Assembly: GCA_016713335.1 (NCBI GenBank) | Contig: JADJPH010000022.1 | Coordinates: 1 to 64,000 of the forward strand | Origin: Candidatus Fredericiella danica | Lineage (GTDB): Bacteria; Chloroflexota; Anaerolineae; Caldilineales; Caldilineaceae | DNA: 64,000 bases | Reading direction: 5' to 3' | Shown: in pieces, positions 8,641-19,800 of the stretch | Layout of the letters: each line of letters opens with the position of its first letter | Numbering within the stretch: the first letter of the stretch is position 1 | Notes under the pieces: generated by a model | Told to the model about the DNA's origin: nothing | Seen by the model: the letters and a program-made list of their open reading frames with translations, nothing else | Databases searched by the model: none | Made by a program: the position numbers and the translations under genes

Positions 8641-8757
8641 CCTCTCCCTGTCTCCCTGTCTCCTTGTCTCCTTGTCTCCTTGTCTCCTTGTCTCCTTGTC
8701 TCCTTGTCTCCTTGTCTCCTTGTCTCCCGGTCTCTTTGTCTCTTTGTCTCTTTGCCT
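8641..8757. repeat. Long 8-bp microsatellite (TGTCTCCT)
   Basis: About fourteen tandem octamers TGTCTCCT, with variants TGTCTCCC and TGTCTCTT. They begin 4 bases after the trpB stop codon (minus strand). Same unit as at 6120-6175. Copy number is likely variable through slippage. Confidence 0.9.
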
Positions 8758-8761
8758 CTCC

Positions 8762-10132
8762 CTACGCCGGGATCGCGGGCGTATCAATCAACGCCACTGC
8801 CGCGTCGATCTCTTCCTGGCTCATCTCATGGCGCTGCAAGCGCCCGGAGAAGTATGCCTCATACGAGGCCATGTCGAAGTGGCCGTGGCCGCACAGGTTG
8901 AAGAGGATGGTCTTCGATGTTCCTTCCTCTTTGGCGCGCATGGCCTCATGAATTGCGGCGGCGATGCCGTGGTTAGCTTCCGGTGCAGGAATGATGCCCT
9001 CGGCACGCGCAAAGAGCAGACCCGCCTCAAAGGTGTCGATCTGGTCGACGGCCTGCGCCTCGATGATCCCATCGCGCAACAGTTGGCTGACAATGGCGCC
9101 CGCGCCGTGATAGCGCAGCCCGCCGGCATGAATCTTCGCCGGCACAAAGGTGTGGCCCAGTGTGTACATCGGCAGCAGCGGCGTCATGCCGATCGTGTCG
9201 CCAAAATCATAGCGGAAGACGCCACGGGTCAGCTTTGGGCAGGAGGTCGGCTCAACTGCGATCGCCCGCAACTTCTTGCCTTCGGTCAGTTTGTAGCGCA
9301 GGAAGGGGAACGAGATGCCGGCGAAGTTGGAGCCGCCGCCAAAGGGGGCGATGACGATGTCGGGGAAATCCCCCGCCATCTCCATCTGCTTGATCGCTTC
9401 CTGGCCGATGACTGTCTGATGGAGCAGTACGTGGTTGAGCACGCTGCCCAATGAGTACTTGGTCTCCGGATCCATTGCGGCCATTTCGACTGCTTCCGAG
9501 ATGGCAATGCCGAGGCTGCCGGGTGAATCCGGGTCCTGCGCCAGGATCTGCCGACCCGCGTTGGTGCGGTCGCTGGGCGACGGGTAGACGTCGGCGCCCC
9601 AGGTGTTCATCATCAGCTTGCGATAGGGCTTCTGCTCATAGGAGATCTTGACCATGTAGATCTCGCAAGCCATGTCGAAGACGTTGCAGGCGAACGCCAA
9701 TGCGCTGCCCCACTGCCCGGCGCCGGTCTCGGTCGTAATGCGCTTGACGCCTTCCTGTTTGTTGTAGTATGCCTGCGGCACGGCGGTGTTAGGTTTGTGG
9801 GAGCCGGCCGGGCTGACGCCTTCATATTTGTAGTAGATTTTCGCCGGCGTATCGAGTGCCTTTTCCAACCGATGAGCGCGGTAGAGCGGCGTCGGACGCC
9901 ACAGCTTGTAGATCTCACGGACCTCTTCGGGGATCTCCACCCAGGTCTCGCTTGTCACTTCCTGCTTGATGAGTTCCATCGGGAACAAGGGCGCCAACGC
10001 CTCCGGGCCGATCGGCTCATGGGTGGCAGGATGCAGCGGCGGCAGCGGCTTGTTCGGCATATCGGCCGTGATGTTGTACCACTTTTCGGGGATATCACGT
10101 TCCGAAAGCACATATTTCGTTTGTTTGGGCAT
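8762..10132 (-). CDS. trpB: Tryptophan synthase beta chain, type 2 (TrpB2)
   Basis: A 456-residue PLP enzyme that condenses indole and serine to tryptophan. The type-2 form is longer than classical TrpB and often not next to trpA. The PLP lysine is K113 in the AGSHKPNTA motif. GGGSNFAG is the phosphate-binding loop, and the LCGHGHFD region near the C-terminus is typical. The start has an excellent ribosome binding site (GGAGGAG). No other trp genes are nearby. TrpB2 proteins can act alone as indole salvage enzymes. The 3' end runs straight into a microsatellite. Confidence 0.95.
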   Translation of the reverse strand: MPKQTKYVLSERDIPEKWYNITADMPNKPLPPLHPATHEPIGPEALAPLFPMELIKQEVTSETWVEIPEEVREIYKLWRPTPLYRAHRLEKALDTPAKIYYKYEGVSPAGSHKPNTAVPQAYYNKQEGVKRITTETGAGQWGSALAFACNVFDMACEIYMVKISYEQKPYRKLMMNTWGADVYPSPSDRTNAGRQILAQDPDSPGSLGIAISEAVEMAAMDPETKYSLGSVLNHVLLHQTVIGQEAIKQMEMAGDFPDIVIAPFGGGSNFAGISFPFLRYKLTEGKKLRAIAVEPTSCPKLTRGVFRYDFGDTIGMTPLLPMYTLGHTFVPAKIHAGGLRYHGAGAIVSQLLRDGIIEAQAVDQIDTFEAGLLFARAEGIIPAPEANHGIAAAIHEAMRAKEEGTSKTILFNLCGHGHFDMASYEAYFSGRLQRHEMSQEEIDAAVALIDTPAIPA

Positions 10133-10378
10133 GTTTCTCCTCCAGAAACCAGGTATTATTGGAACAATTGCATCCTGAATTTGGTTGGGGCGTCACCGTT
10201 GACGGCGGTTGAATGAGGCGCGCTTATTCTATCCCGTTTCGATGCAGTGTCAATCGCAGCAGAAGTGAAAGGAATGATTCGCACATCTCCCCCTACAAGA
10301 AATGCAATTGCGGTTTGCCGGTGACAGGCATATACTTTGCATGTTCCCACCATACAGTTCACAGGAGATCATTCAGCC

Positions 10379-11656
10379 ATGCAGACCATTAGACGATCTT
10401 ATCTTTCTATCGTGCTGGTTGTCGTCGTCGCCCTGCTGCTTGCAGCATGCGCGGGTGCGGCCGCACCCGCGGCGCCGGCGGCCCCGAGCGACAGCGCCGC
10501 TGCGCCCGAAGCTGCGACGACGGAGGCCGCATCTGCCGAGGCGGCAGCGCCGACCGGCGACGCCATTCCGATCGGGGTTGCCGTCGCGCAGACGAGCAAT
10601 GTGGCGTTGTTCGGTCAAGAGCAGGTACTGGGCGCCCAGTTGGCGGAGCAGTACTTCAATGAGCAGGGCGGTGTCAACGGCACCCCAATTCAACTCGTGC
10701 TCCAAGATACGGCCGGTGAAGAAGCAGGCGCCATCAACGCGTTCCAAACGCTGATCAACGGCAATGTCGTGGCCATCATTGGCCCGACACTCTCGCAGCA
10801 AGCGTTCGCCGCAGACCCATTTGCCGAGAAGGCTGGGGTGCCGGTGATCGCGCCGTCGAATACGGCGAAGGGCATCCCTCAGATTGGCCCCTACACGAGC
10901 CGGGTCTCGGCCCCAGTCGCCAAGGTGGCGCCCAATGCCCTGGCCGCCGCGCTGAAGATCAACCCGGAGATCAAGAAGGTGGCGGTTGCCTTTGCGCAGA
11001 ACGATGCGTTCAGCAATTCCGAGACCGGCACCTTCCAGAACGCCATCACGGACACGTTTGGGCTTGAACTCGTTACGGTGCAGACTTTCCAGACAACCGA
11101 CACCGATTTCACGACGCAGGCCTCCAACATCCTGAATGCTGCGCCTGATCTGGTCGTCATCTCGGGTCTTGCCGCCGATGGCGCCAACCTGATCAAACAA
11201 CTCCGCGATCTGGGCTACACCGGTCTCATTGTGGGCGGCAACGGCTTGAACACCGCCAACATCTTCCCGGTCTGCCAGGCGCAATGCGATGGCATCCTGG
11301 TCGCCCAGGCATACAGCCCCATGCTTGACTCGGCCGTCAACAAGATGTTGGTCGACACCTACTCTGGGGCACAGGGCAAGACGCCCGGCCAATTTACGGC
11401 GCAGGCATTTGCGGCGGTGCAGGTGATTGTTGAGGCGCTCAAAGCAGTCGATGCCAAGACCCCGCTCAAGGAGATGGCGCTGGTCGATCTGCGCAACGCA
11501 CTGAACGCGGAATTGCTGTCAGGCGCGAAGTATGACACCCCATTGGGTTTGATCTCGTTTGACCCCGAAGGCGAAATCAATCAGGAGCAGTTCTACGTGG
11601 CTCAAATCAAGATGGATGCTGACGGCGCCAATGGGAAGTTTGAACTGCTGAAGTAG
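10379..11656 (+). CDS. Branched-chain amino acid ABC transporter substrate-binding lipoprotein
   Basis: The start at ATG 10379 is preceded by AGGAG and yields a lipoprotein signal: MQTIRRSYLS, a hydrophobic stretch and lipobox LLAAC. A 45-residue Ala/Glu-rich linker follows, then a Leu/Ile/Val-binding (Peripla_BP_6) fold starting PIGVAVAQTS. About 425 residues, normal for the family. It is the first gene of a complete high-affinity importer (permeases and ATPases follow on the same strand). The actual ligand may be an amino acid, urea or a related compound. The order SBP-H-M-G-F fits the Liv type. Confidence 0.93.
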   Translation: MQTIRRSYLSIVLVVVVALLLAACAGAAAPAAPAAPSDSAAAPEAATTEAASAEAAAPTGDAIPIGVAVAQTSNVALFGQEQVLGAQLAEQYFNEQGGVNGTPIQLVLQDTAGEEAGAINAFQTLINGNVVAIIGPTLSQQAFAADPFAEKAGVPVIAPSNTAKGIPQIGPYTSRVSAPVAKVAPNALAAALKINPEIKKVAVAFAQNDAFSNSETGTFQNAITDTFGLELVTVQTFQTTDTDFTTQASNILNAAPDLVVISGLAADGANLIKQLRDLGYTGLIVGGNGLNTANIFPVCQAQCDGILVAQAYSPMLDSAVNKMLVDTYSGAQGKTPGQFTAQAFAAVQVIVEALKAVDAKTPLKEMALVDLRNALNAELLSGAKYDTPLGLISFDPEGEINQEQFYVAQIKMDADGANGKFELLK

Positions 11657-11785
11657 TCCACCACTTCAGGCGCGAGTATCGATTCTTCAGGTTCCACCCG
11701 CCCGGTTGCGCCGGCTGATCCCAAATTGGAGCAGTTCGCACAACCGGGCGGTGGGACGCCATAGAGGTTGGCCTATCGTCCACCC

Positions 11786-12736
11786 ATGAATACAACCCTC
11801 TTCGCGCAGCAACTGCTGAACGGCCTTGCGGTCGGCGGCGTCTATGCCCTTTTTGCCCTCGGTTACACCCTCGTCTTTTCGATCTTACGCGTCATCAACT
11901 TCACGCACGGCGCCCTCTTTGCCCTGGGCGCCTATTTCACCTATGCTTTGACCGGCAGCGCCTTTGGTTTCAACGGTGTACTTGCCAACGCGGCGCTGCC
12001 GATGGGATTGCCATTTCCTGTTGCTGCGCTCCTTGGCGGTGTCTTGGCGGGCATCGTGGGGATGGGGGTCGAACGCATCGCCTTCAAACCGTTGCGCGAC
12101 CGCAAGGCCGACCCATTGCTCACCATGGTCTCCAGCCTCGGCATGGCGGTTGTCATTGTCAACCTCATTCAGTTGCTGGTCGGCGCCGAGATCTACTCCT
12201 ACCCGCAGAGCGTGCTGGCAGGGCTGCCGGCTGCGCTGGTGCTGCCCGTTGGGGAGCAGGCAATCCGGATCCGCACAGTCCAGGCGATCATCTTTGTGGT
12301 GTCGATGGCGCTGGTGCTCATCCTGACCGTGGTGATCAACCGGACGCGATTGGGCAAGGCGCTGCGCGCCGTCTCCGAAGATGCGACAACGGCCAGCCTG
12401 CTTGGGATCAACCCGGATCGACTCATTCTCTTTACTTTCTTTTTGAGCGGTTTTCTGGGCAGCGTTGCCGGTGTGCTCATTGGTCTCAGCGTGAGTATCG
12501 CCGGGCCCTACTTTGGGATCGTCTTTGGCCTGAAGGGGATTGCGGTGATCGTGCTCGGTGGGCTCGGCAGCATTCCGGGGGCGGTGCTTGGCGGCTTTGC
12601 GATCGGGATGGCGGAGGCATTGGTCCCGCCGGAGTATGTCGCGTATAAAGAGATGATCGCCTTTCTCTTCCTTTTCATCGTGCTACTTATCCGGCCGCAA
12701 GGCTTGCTGGGCCGCGCCCAAACGCAGAAGGTGTAA
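11786..12736 (+). CDS. livH: Branched-chain amino acid ABC transporter permease LivH
   Basis: ATG at 11786 gives about 316 residues. The N-terminus NGLAVGGVYALFALGYTLVF is the LivH hallmark, followed by multiple membrane helices. The EAA-like cytoplasmic loop (GKALRAVSEDATTASLLGI) contacts the ATPases. The distal GLKGIAVIVLGGLGSIPGA segment is also typical. The stop is one base before the livM start, indicating coupling. Confidence 0.95.
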   Translation: MNTTLFAQQLLNGLAVGGVYALFALGYTLVFSILRVINFTHGALFALGAYFTYALTGSAFGFNGVLANAALPMGLPFPVAALLGGVLAGIVGMGVERIAFKPLRDRKADPLLTMVSSLGMAVVIVNLIQLLVGAEIYSYPQSVLAGLPAALVLPVGEQAIRIRTVQAIIFVVSMALVLILTVVINRTRLGKALRAVSEDATTASLLGINPDRLILFTFFLSGFLGSVAGVLIGLSVSIAGPYFGIVFGLKGIAVIVLGGLGSIPGAVLGGFAIGMAEALVPPEYVAYKEMIAFLFLFIVLLIRPQGLLGRAQTQKV

Positions 12737-12737
12737 G

Positions 12738-13674
12738 ATGGACAATCTGCTGGGCGGCGCGTTCAACACCTATGGTCCCTTGATCGTGACGATGGTCTTT
12801 GCAGCGATGCTGGCGCTCTCGCTCTATCTGCCACTGATGTCGGGGCAACTGTCCCTTGCCAGTCCCGGCTTTTACGCGATTGGCGGCTACATTGCGGCGA
12901 TTCTGTCGACGACGGTTTGGAAGCCCGCGGGCAACAGCTACCCCATCTACTATCTGTTGGCAGAGATGGGCATTGCCGCCGTTGCCTCGGCGTTGCTGGC
13001 CATTGCCATCGGCGGGCTTGCGCTGCGGCTGCGCGGCATTTATCTGGCGCTCGCCACGATTGCGTTTGTTGAAATCCTGCGTGCTGGCGCTGAACCTGCC
13101 GATCACCGGAGGTGCGGTCGGCATCTTTGGCATTCCGCAGCCGTTTGCAACGACGCTGGGATACCTGTGGGTTGCGATTCCACTGTTGCTCTTTAGCGCG
13201 TGGGCTATCTACCGTCTGCAACGGATCCGCGCCGGTCGTGCCCTGAATGCCATTCGCGAGGACGAACTGGCCGCGGATGCGATGGGGATCAACCTCACCT
13301 TCTACAAGGTCCAGGCTTTTGCGCTCGGCGCCGTGCTGGCCGGGATGGTTGGCGTCATCAGCGCCCACTTCCTCAACACCTGGAATGCACGCCAGGGGAC
13401 CTTCGATGCCAGCATTGCCTATCTGGCGTTTGTACTCGTCGGCGGTTCGCGTACGGTCCTCGGTCCCATCGTTGGCGCCTTGTTGCTGACGGCCCTGCCT
13501 GAACTGCTGCGTGCGGCGGCCGGGATAACCTGGCTCCCCCTGTGGATGACGCCCCTGCTACGGGACGGCCGGATGATCCTCTATGGCATCTTGATCGTCG
13601 TCGTCGTCGTGCTTTTCCCCCAGGGGCTGATCACACCGAATCTGTTCAAACGCAAGCGTACGGGGGATGCATGA
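12738..13674 (+). CDS. livM: Branched-chain amino acid ABC transporter permease LivM (frameshifted)
   Basis: Residues from ATG 12738 (MDNLLGGAFNTYGPL) through GIYLALATIAFVEILR are in one phase. From about 13080 the protein continues in another phase (VLALNLPITGGAVG, then FYKVQAFALGAVLAGMVG) to the stop at 13674. The combined product of about 312 residues is a normal LivM. A single-base indel in CTGCGTGCTGGC explains the break. Because both halves are otherwise perfectly conserved, a consensus error is more likely than a true pseudogene. The stop overlaps the livG start (ATGA). Confidence 0.9.
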
Positions 13675-14435
13675 CAATCCTTGCCGTACAGAACGTGAGC
13701 TGCAGTTTTGGCGGGTTGATGGCGGTGGACGCCGTGTCGTTTGATGTGGCGGAAGGTGAGATCTTTGGTCTGATTGGTCCAAACGGGGCAGGGAAGACCA
13801 CGCTCTTCAATATTATGACCGGGCTGACGCCCCCCAGCGGCGGTCAGATCGTCTTCGAGGGCGAGGACATTGCGCGGATGGCGCCCCATCAGATTGCCGC
13901 TCGCGGTGTGGCGCGCACATTTCAAAATATCCGCCTCTTTGGGAAACTGGACGCGCTGGAAAACGTGCTCATTGCACGGCACCTTCACACGCGTACAAAT
14001 GTCTTCGCGGGGATGGTAGGCCTGCCCGGTGCACGAAGAGCCGAACGCGAAGCCCGTGACAAAGCGATGAGTATTCTGGACAGGGTTGGGCTTGGCCAGC
14101 GTGTGCATGCCACCGCCGCCAGTCTTCCCTATGGTGACCAACGTCGGCTGGAGATCGCACGTGCGCTGGCCCTGGAACCCAGATTGCTGCTATTGGATGA
14201 GCCGGCAGCCGGGATGAATCCGAATGAGAAACACGCGCTGAGTGACTTCATCCGGCAGGTGCATCAGGATCTGAACCTGACGGTGCTCCTGATTGAACAT
14301 CATGTCCCGCTGGTGATGGGGCTGTGTGACCGCATCGCCGTGTTGAATTTTGGCGAGCTCATTGCATTGGGCGCACCGGAAGCGGTCCAGAATGACCGGC
14401 TGGTCATCGAGGCTTACCTTGGCGAGGAGAAATAA
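13671..14435 (+). CDS. livG: Branched-chain amino acid ABC transporter ATPase LivG
   Basis: ATG at 13671 overlaps the livM stop as ATGA, which fixes the start. About 254 residues. Walker A GPNGAGKTT, Q-loop FQNIRLF, signature LPYGDQRR (the LivG variant of LSGGQ) and Walker B LLLLDEP are all present. The LivG-type C-terminal extension (IALGAPEAV...AYLGEE) follows. It energises the LivHM permease together with LivF. Confidence 0.96.
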   Translation: MTILAVQNVSCSFGGLMAVDAVSFDVAEGEIFGLIGPNGAGKTTLFNIMTGLTPPSGGQIVFEGEDIARMAPHQIAARGVARTFQNIRLFGKLDALENVLIARHLHTRTNVFAGMVGLPGARRAEREARDKAMSILDRVGLGQRVHATAASLPYGDQRRLEIARALALEPRLLLLDEPAAGMNPNEKHALSDFIRQVHQDLNLTVLLIEHHVPLVMGLCDRIAVLNFGELIALGAPEAVQNDRLVIEAYLGEEK

Positions 14436-14439
14436 CGGC

Positions 14440-15162
14440 ATGGCAGTAGAAGGTCAGCCCCTCCTCGCCCTCGACAACGTCAGCGTGCACTATGGTGGCA
14501 TTGAGGCTTTGTCGGAGGTCAGCCTGGTTGTCTATCCCGGCGAGGTCGTCACTTTGATTGGAGCAAACGGAGCGGGAAAGAGCACGACCTTGCGCGCCAT
14601 CTCGCGCCTGGTCCCCTTGAGCGAAGGCGAGATTCGCTATGTGGGCGCCAGTATTGCGCAGCTACGGCCGGACCAGGTGGTGCGGCAAGGTATCGCACAT
14701 GCCCCAGAGGGCCGGCGAATGCTCACCCGGCTGACCGTTGAGGATAACCTTGAACTCGGCGCCTACACCCGCCGGGATCGGAGTGGCATTGCCGCCACAA
14801 TGCAACGGCAATTCGAGTTGTTTCCCCGGCTGGCAGAACGACGACGCCAATTAGCCGGTACGCTCAGCGGCGGTGAGCAGCAGATGCTTGCGATTGCCCG
14901 CGCGCTCATGAGTGAACCCAAACTGCTGCTTCTCGATGAACCGAGCCTTGGCCTTGCGCCCGTGGTCGTCCAGGCAATTTTTGGTGCGATCGACGAACTC
15001 CGCACTGCCGGCGTGACCATTCTGCTTGTGGAGCAGAACGCGCGCCTTGCCCTTCAGCGCGCCGATCGGGGCTATGTGTTGGAGGCAGGACGGATCGCAA
15101 TGAACGGGACTGGAACCCAATTGCTGCATGATGAACGGGTGAAGCATGCCTATCTCGGATGA
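14440..15162 (+). CDS. livF: Branched-chain amino acid ABC transporter ATPase LivF
   Basis: Starts at ATG 14440, four bases after the livG stop. About 240 residues. Walker A GANGAGKS, signature LSGGEQQ, Walker B LLLLDEPSLGL and switch VEQNA are intact, and the HAPEGRRMLTRLTVEDNLELGA segment is diagnostic of LivF. It ends with the family's HAYLG. It completes the SBP-H-M-G-F operon. The next gene starts 32 bases downstream on the same strand. Confidence 0.96.
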   Translation: MAVEGQPLLALDNVSVHYGGIEALSEVSLVVYPGEVVTLIGANGAGKSTTLRAISRLVPLSEGEIRYVGASIAQLRPDQVVRQGIAHAPEGRRMLTRLTVEDNLELGAYTRRDRSGIAATMQRQFELFPRLAERRRQLAGTLSGGEQQMLAIARALMSEPKLLLLDEPSLGLAPVVVQAIFGAIDELRTAGVTILLVEQNARLALQRADRGYVLEAGRIAMNGTGTQLLHDERVKHAYLG

Positions 15163-15194
15163 TTTGTCGCCCCCGCAACCAGGGAGGTGGATCC

Positions 15195-16530
15195 ATGTCA
15201 TACGCAGAGGCCATCGAGCACGCAACGAACGACGCAGCCGAGTTGGAGTCGCTCTATCAGCGCTCGCTCAAGCAACACGAAGGCAATGAATTTGGTGCGG
15301 CGCTTGAGGAGCAATATGCCCAGAACTCGGACAACCTGCTCTATGCCGCCTGGCACTATCGCCTGACCACGGTCGCCGCCACCGTGCGGCGGCGGATTGC
15401 CTGGATCGTTGCGTTGCCGCTTGCGCTTGCTTGCGGCGCCATTCTGTTTCTCCTGTCCGATTTTGACGGACTTGCCATCCAGCCCACTCAGCCGGACGGC
15501 TCGTCCGGTTTCAAGTTGCCGGTCTTTTTTCTCTTGTGGGCGCCGATAGTGGCGCTCTTCGTGCTGGCATTCCTCGATATTGCCGGCAAACGGCGCCGGG
15601 CTGCCGGCGGTGCTGGTTGGCGCAGGTCTGGCGCTGCTGGCGGTCTATCCCTTTGTGACCTATGCCCAGTTGGCCGACACGCAGCGACAAGAACACTACC
15701 TGGTCTTGTTGATTTTCATCCTGCCGCTGCTCGCCTGGGCCGCGGTCGGTGTTTTGCTACTGCTTTCGGCGCGTGACGCGGAGAATCGATTTGCCTACCT
15801 GATCAAATCGATCGAGATCATCATCGTCGGCGGCCTCTGTGGCATTGCGGTTGGCTTCTTTACGTTGATCGCATTTGCCCTGTTTGGCACACTTGGCATC
15901 ATGCCGCCTATGCTCGTGCAGCGGCTCTTCATGATTGGGCTGAGCGGGATGGTGCCCGTGCTGGTCGTGGCGATTCTGTACGACCCTACAACCGCGCCTG
16001 GCGCGCAGTCCTTCGACGAGGGCGTGAGCAAGCTCGTGGCGCTACTCTTGCGCATGCTGCTGCCGCTCACGATTCTGGTGTTGCTGTTCTATGTGGCGTT
16101 CATCCCGTTTCGGTTTTGGGAGCCATTCCAAAATCGCGACGTGCTGATCGCCTACAATGCGATGCTCTTTGCCGTCATCTTCTTGTTGGTGGGTGCAACC
16201 CCGATCCATATCGCTGAACTTTCTGCGGGACAGCAGCGCTGGTTACGATATGGATTGAATGCCGTTGCGGCGCTGGCGATGCTGGTCAGCGCATATGCCT
16301 TTGCTGCGATCACCTATCGCACGGCGCAGGATGGCTTCACGCCGAACCGGTTGTCCTTTATCGGTTGGAATGTGATCAACGGGTGCATCCTGCTGCTGTT
16401 ACTTGTCCGGCAGGTGCGGGGGACCGGAGAAGATTGGTTGTCACCCATCAAGCGCACCTATAGTCAGGGCAGCATTGCGTACATTGGGTGGGCGCTGTTT
16501 TTGGTCCTTGCACTGCCCTGGCTATTCTGA
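15195..16530 (+). CDS. Multi-pass membrane protein of unknown function (frameshifted)
   Basis: ATG 15195 follows GGGAGGTGG. The first 75 residues are soluble (MSYAEAIEHATNDAAELESLY...) and are followed by about ten hydrophobic segments. The phase changes near 15596 within GGCAAACGGCGCCGGGC, and the second part runs to 16530. The combined length is about 445 residues with DUF-like membrane topology. It lies 32 bases after livF and may be cotranscribed. I do not recognise the family, and no catalytic motif is evident. Confidence 0.7.
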
Positions 16531-16855
16531 AAAACGGCTCGACAACTTTTTGCTTCGCACACACCTCCCTGGGTCCCCGTCAATCACGCGTGCCGGAAGC
16601 ATCCCGGCGCGCCATCCACCCGTTTGGGGGCGCCGTGGCGCCGCCTGGTCGATGATGAAAAGTCCAGAGCGTCCTGCGCATGATTCGGCGTGCGCAAACG
16701 ATATCTATTGGAAGGGGAAAGTGTACCCAACGCAACTTTAAGGAATTCAGAAACAGCGTCAATTCATTGAATGAGCGTCAGGATTCTGTAAACTGTAAAG
16801 ACGCTCGCACATGTTACACTATTCCTATCGCTGACAAGTGCCATAGGAGTCTTGA
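16531..16855. other. Intergenic region with no gene seen
   Basis: No supported coding frame. The last 110 bases before the next gene are AT-richer and contain two AGCGTCA direct repeats (near 16757 and 16780), so they probably hold its promoter. I cannot assign -35/-10 boxes with confidence. Confidence 0.4.
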
Positions 16856-19800
16856 ATGTTGAACCGCGTTTCGGTTTCTGCAACCGTGCCCGGCAAGCCC
16901 ACCGTAGAAACAATCATATCGGTGAAGTCTGCCTTTCTTTGTTCGCTCCCGCGCTGGTTACGAAAGATGGCATTCGCACTACTCGTCGCCACCCTGTTGA
17001 TGGGGGGATTGGCGAGCCAAGTTTCGGCTCAATCTGAGCCGGTGAAACCCGTACCGGTTGTGGAACCGGACCGAAGCGCGGTAATTCGCGTTCCCCCTGA
17101 CGAAGAAAGCCGTTCGTCAGCCGCTAACGCCAAGAGTGGCTTCACCTTTTATGTATATTCCGATACCAAATTGGAACTCTATTATGATGGCGGCGCCCAG
17201 TTCTTTGAAGGACGCGCCAGCGGTCTCCTTTTATGGATCGATGATGAAGTCTACGGCCCGGGCAACATTCCAGCCGGGATTGAACACATGCCCTATACGC
17301 CGCTTGGACAGACCATCACCGGCGACGGTTCATTTAGCAATCCCTGGGTGGTGACGACGACAGTTGCTGCAGGCAACACCGGCGTCAAGTTACAGACGAT
17401 TCTGCGCTATCAGAACGGCAACCGGATCATCCAGTTGCAAACAACGGTGCTGAATGAGACCTCCACCCCCCGAAACGTCACGCTTTTCCATGCGGGCGAT
17501 ATCTATCTACAAATTGGGACCAACTTACCCGATTACGGATACGGCACCTATCGCGCCGTAAATAATGCGGTGGGCGCGACGACCTCAAGCGGCGACTTCG
17601 CATTTCTGTTCGAGCCTGTGAATCCGGCTCCAACCTCCTATCAGGAAGGCAATTTCGCCGAACTCTGGAAGGCGATTGGCGGGACGAAACCAGGACCCGG
17701 TTTCAATCGCACTTTTCGTACGGGCTATCATGACGCCGGTGCAGGGCTGCAATGGTCGCTCTGGCTCACTGCCAATAACAGCCGCACCGTCGCACACCAG
17801 TTGCGGCTGGAACCGATTGACCTAACTACCCTGGATCCGCAAATCCATGCACCCAATATTGAAGACTGGAGTGACGCAACGCCACTCTCGCGGCGCCGGT
17901 TTGTGGAAACATATGGTGGCGGCGCCTGCCCCACCACCGGTGAATGCAAACTCGACCCGATTGCGGAGCGCTGGTACCTCGATAACTTTGCGTTTGCGGG
18001 TGCGCTGGGACGCTGCTTTGGACTTTCCACCATGTCGGCGCTTTTCTATCGCGACATCTATCACGCCCATGATTTTGATGTCAATGCGACCGTTCCTTAT
18101 AGCCTGACTCGCCCGAATGCTGCGCTTGAAGAACGGATCACGATCTATCAGACCCTGCAATCTGACTTCCAGGTCAGCTATCCGCTGGCGTCCACTCGCT
18201 TCAACCTTTCGCCAAGGGAGATCTACGCGCATCAAGGCGGAGTTGAGCAACAACAATCTCGACCCGTATCTCATTACGGTCTATGGACAGATCAGCACCC
18301 AGGGTCTCACCATGTGGGGGGCGCCGCGCTGGGAGTGGGCCGAGGCCGGTCACACGGTGGTTCCCTATCGCATTGAGGACATGGCGAATGACGTCCATCT
18401 GGTCTTTGTCTACGATCCGAATTATCCGGGAGCGCGCGAGCGCGCCATCACTTTGACCTGATCAACGATACGTGGGAATACCCGATGGGGGCCAATACGC
18501 GGCCCAGTGGCGGCTATGGTGCGCCAGGCTACTGGGCAGGCAACGCGGTGAACCGAAATATTGGAATTGTAAACGCTTCGGCCGGCACCGGTACGCGACC
18601 ACCGCTGCCCCATCAGAAAGCCGGCGGGAGCGATTGGTTCTGGCTGGCCTCGGATCCGGATTGGAAGGGCAATCTCATGATTGCCAACGAAGCCGGTGCG
18701 CGGGTAGGCGTCGCTGGGGGCGCCCTGATGCATGAGATTTCGGGCACAGTGCCCATCATCCCGCTCAACTATGTGCTCCGCCCGGCCGCCCCGTCCTATT
18801 TTGTCCCCAGTGACAACTATCGAGTTGTGCTGGAATCGGCTGAGAATGCGCCTGTGGTTACGCAGTTGCGCTACCTGGGACCGGGTTTCGGCTTTTTCGC
18901 CGATTCCATCGATCTGGCGCCGGCGAGCCGGATCACGATGGCGATCCAGGCGGCTTCTCCGGCCATGACCCTGAGTTCGAATGATGCCACGCAGCCGATC
19001 GATCTGACATACGGCTATTCTTTTACGGCGAATAGCCCGGCGGGGCGCGTCATCAAGTTGGCGGGGGTGGAACTCGGCGCCGGCAGCCAGATCACGACGA
19101 GCCTCCAGGTTACGAATCATGTCGCCGTCCTGGGCGCGGGGGCAACGGCGAAGGTCTACGATCTGCACATCACGACGACGGGCACGGCGCTTGCTGAACC
19201 CGGCAGGAAGTTCGAGCATTGGAATATCGTCGTGGCGCCGCACACCACGCATCGCCTTGACCTGACAATGTTGGACGCAGCGGATGTTGTAAGCTTGACT
19301 GTGACCAATGCCCGCGGGGTGGTTATTGAAGATCGCTATCTGAAAAACAACAGTTCCGATGCGAGTGACTACACGTTGGCCGTCACGCGAGCAGGCGCCG
19401 GCGTCGGGCGTGTGGCGGGTTCACCTGCCGGCATCGATTGTGGCAACCAATGTGCGGCCGGTTATGCGCATGGGCTGCGGGTCGAACTCACGGCTATACC
19501 CGACGTCAGTTCTCACTTCAAGGGTTGGAGTGGCGCCTGTACCGGCGACGCCCCGGTCTGTTCTTTCCGCATCTATGAGACCAGCCTCGTCACTGCCTCG
19601 TTTGAGATCAATTCGTATCCGTTGACCGTGACGACCGCCGGCGCCGGCAAGGTGCTCGTGAATCCTGACGGCGCCACGTGTGATTCACAATGCGTCTCCC
19701 AATACCTGCATGGGGCGAAGGTGTCGTTGGTGGCAACCGCTGTTCCTGGCGCGTCCTTTGTAGGGTGGAGTGGGGCGTGTGCGGGCACGGACCCGATTTG

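Noticed and set aside
8641..8757. Regular repeat array resembling CRISPR
   Set aside because: The unit is 8 bp with no spacers; it is a simple microsatellite.
10373..11392. 339-residue minus-strand frame
   Set aside because: Antisense to the substrate-binding protein gene, no motif, and biased composition.
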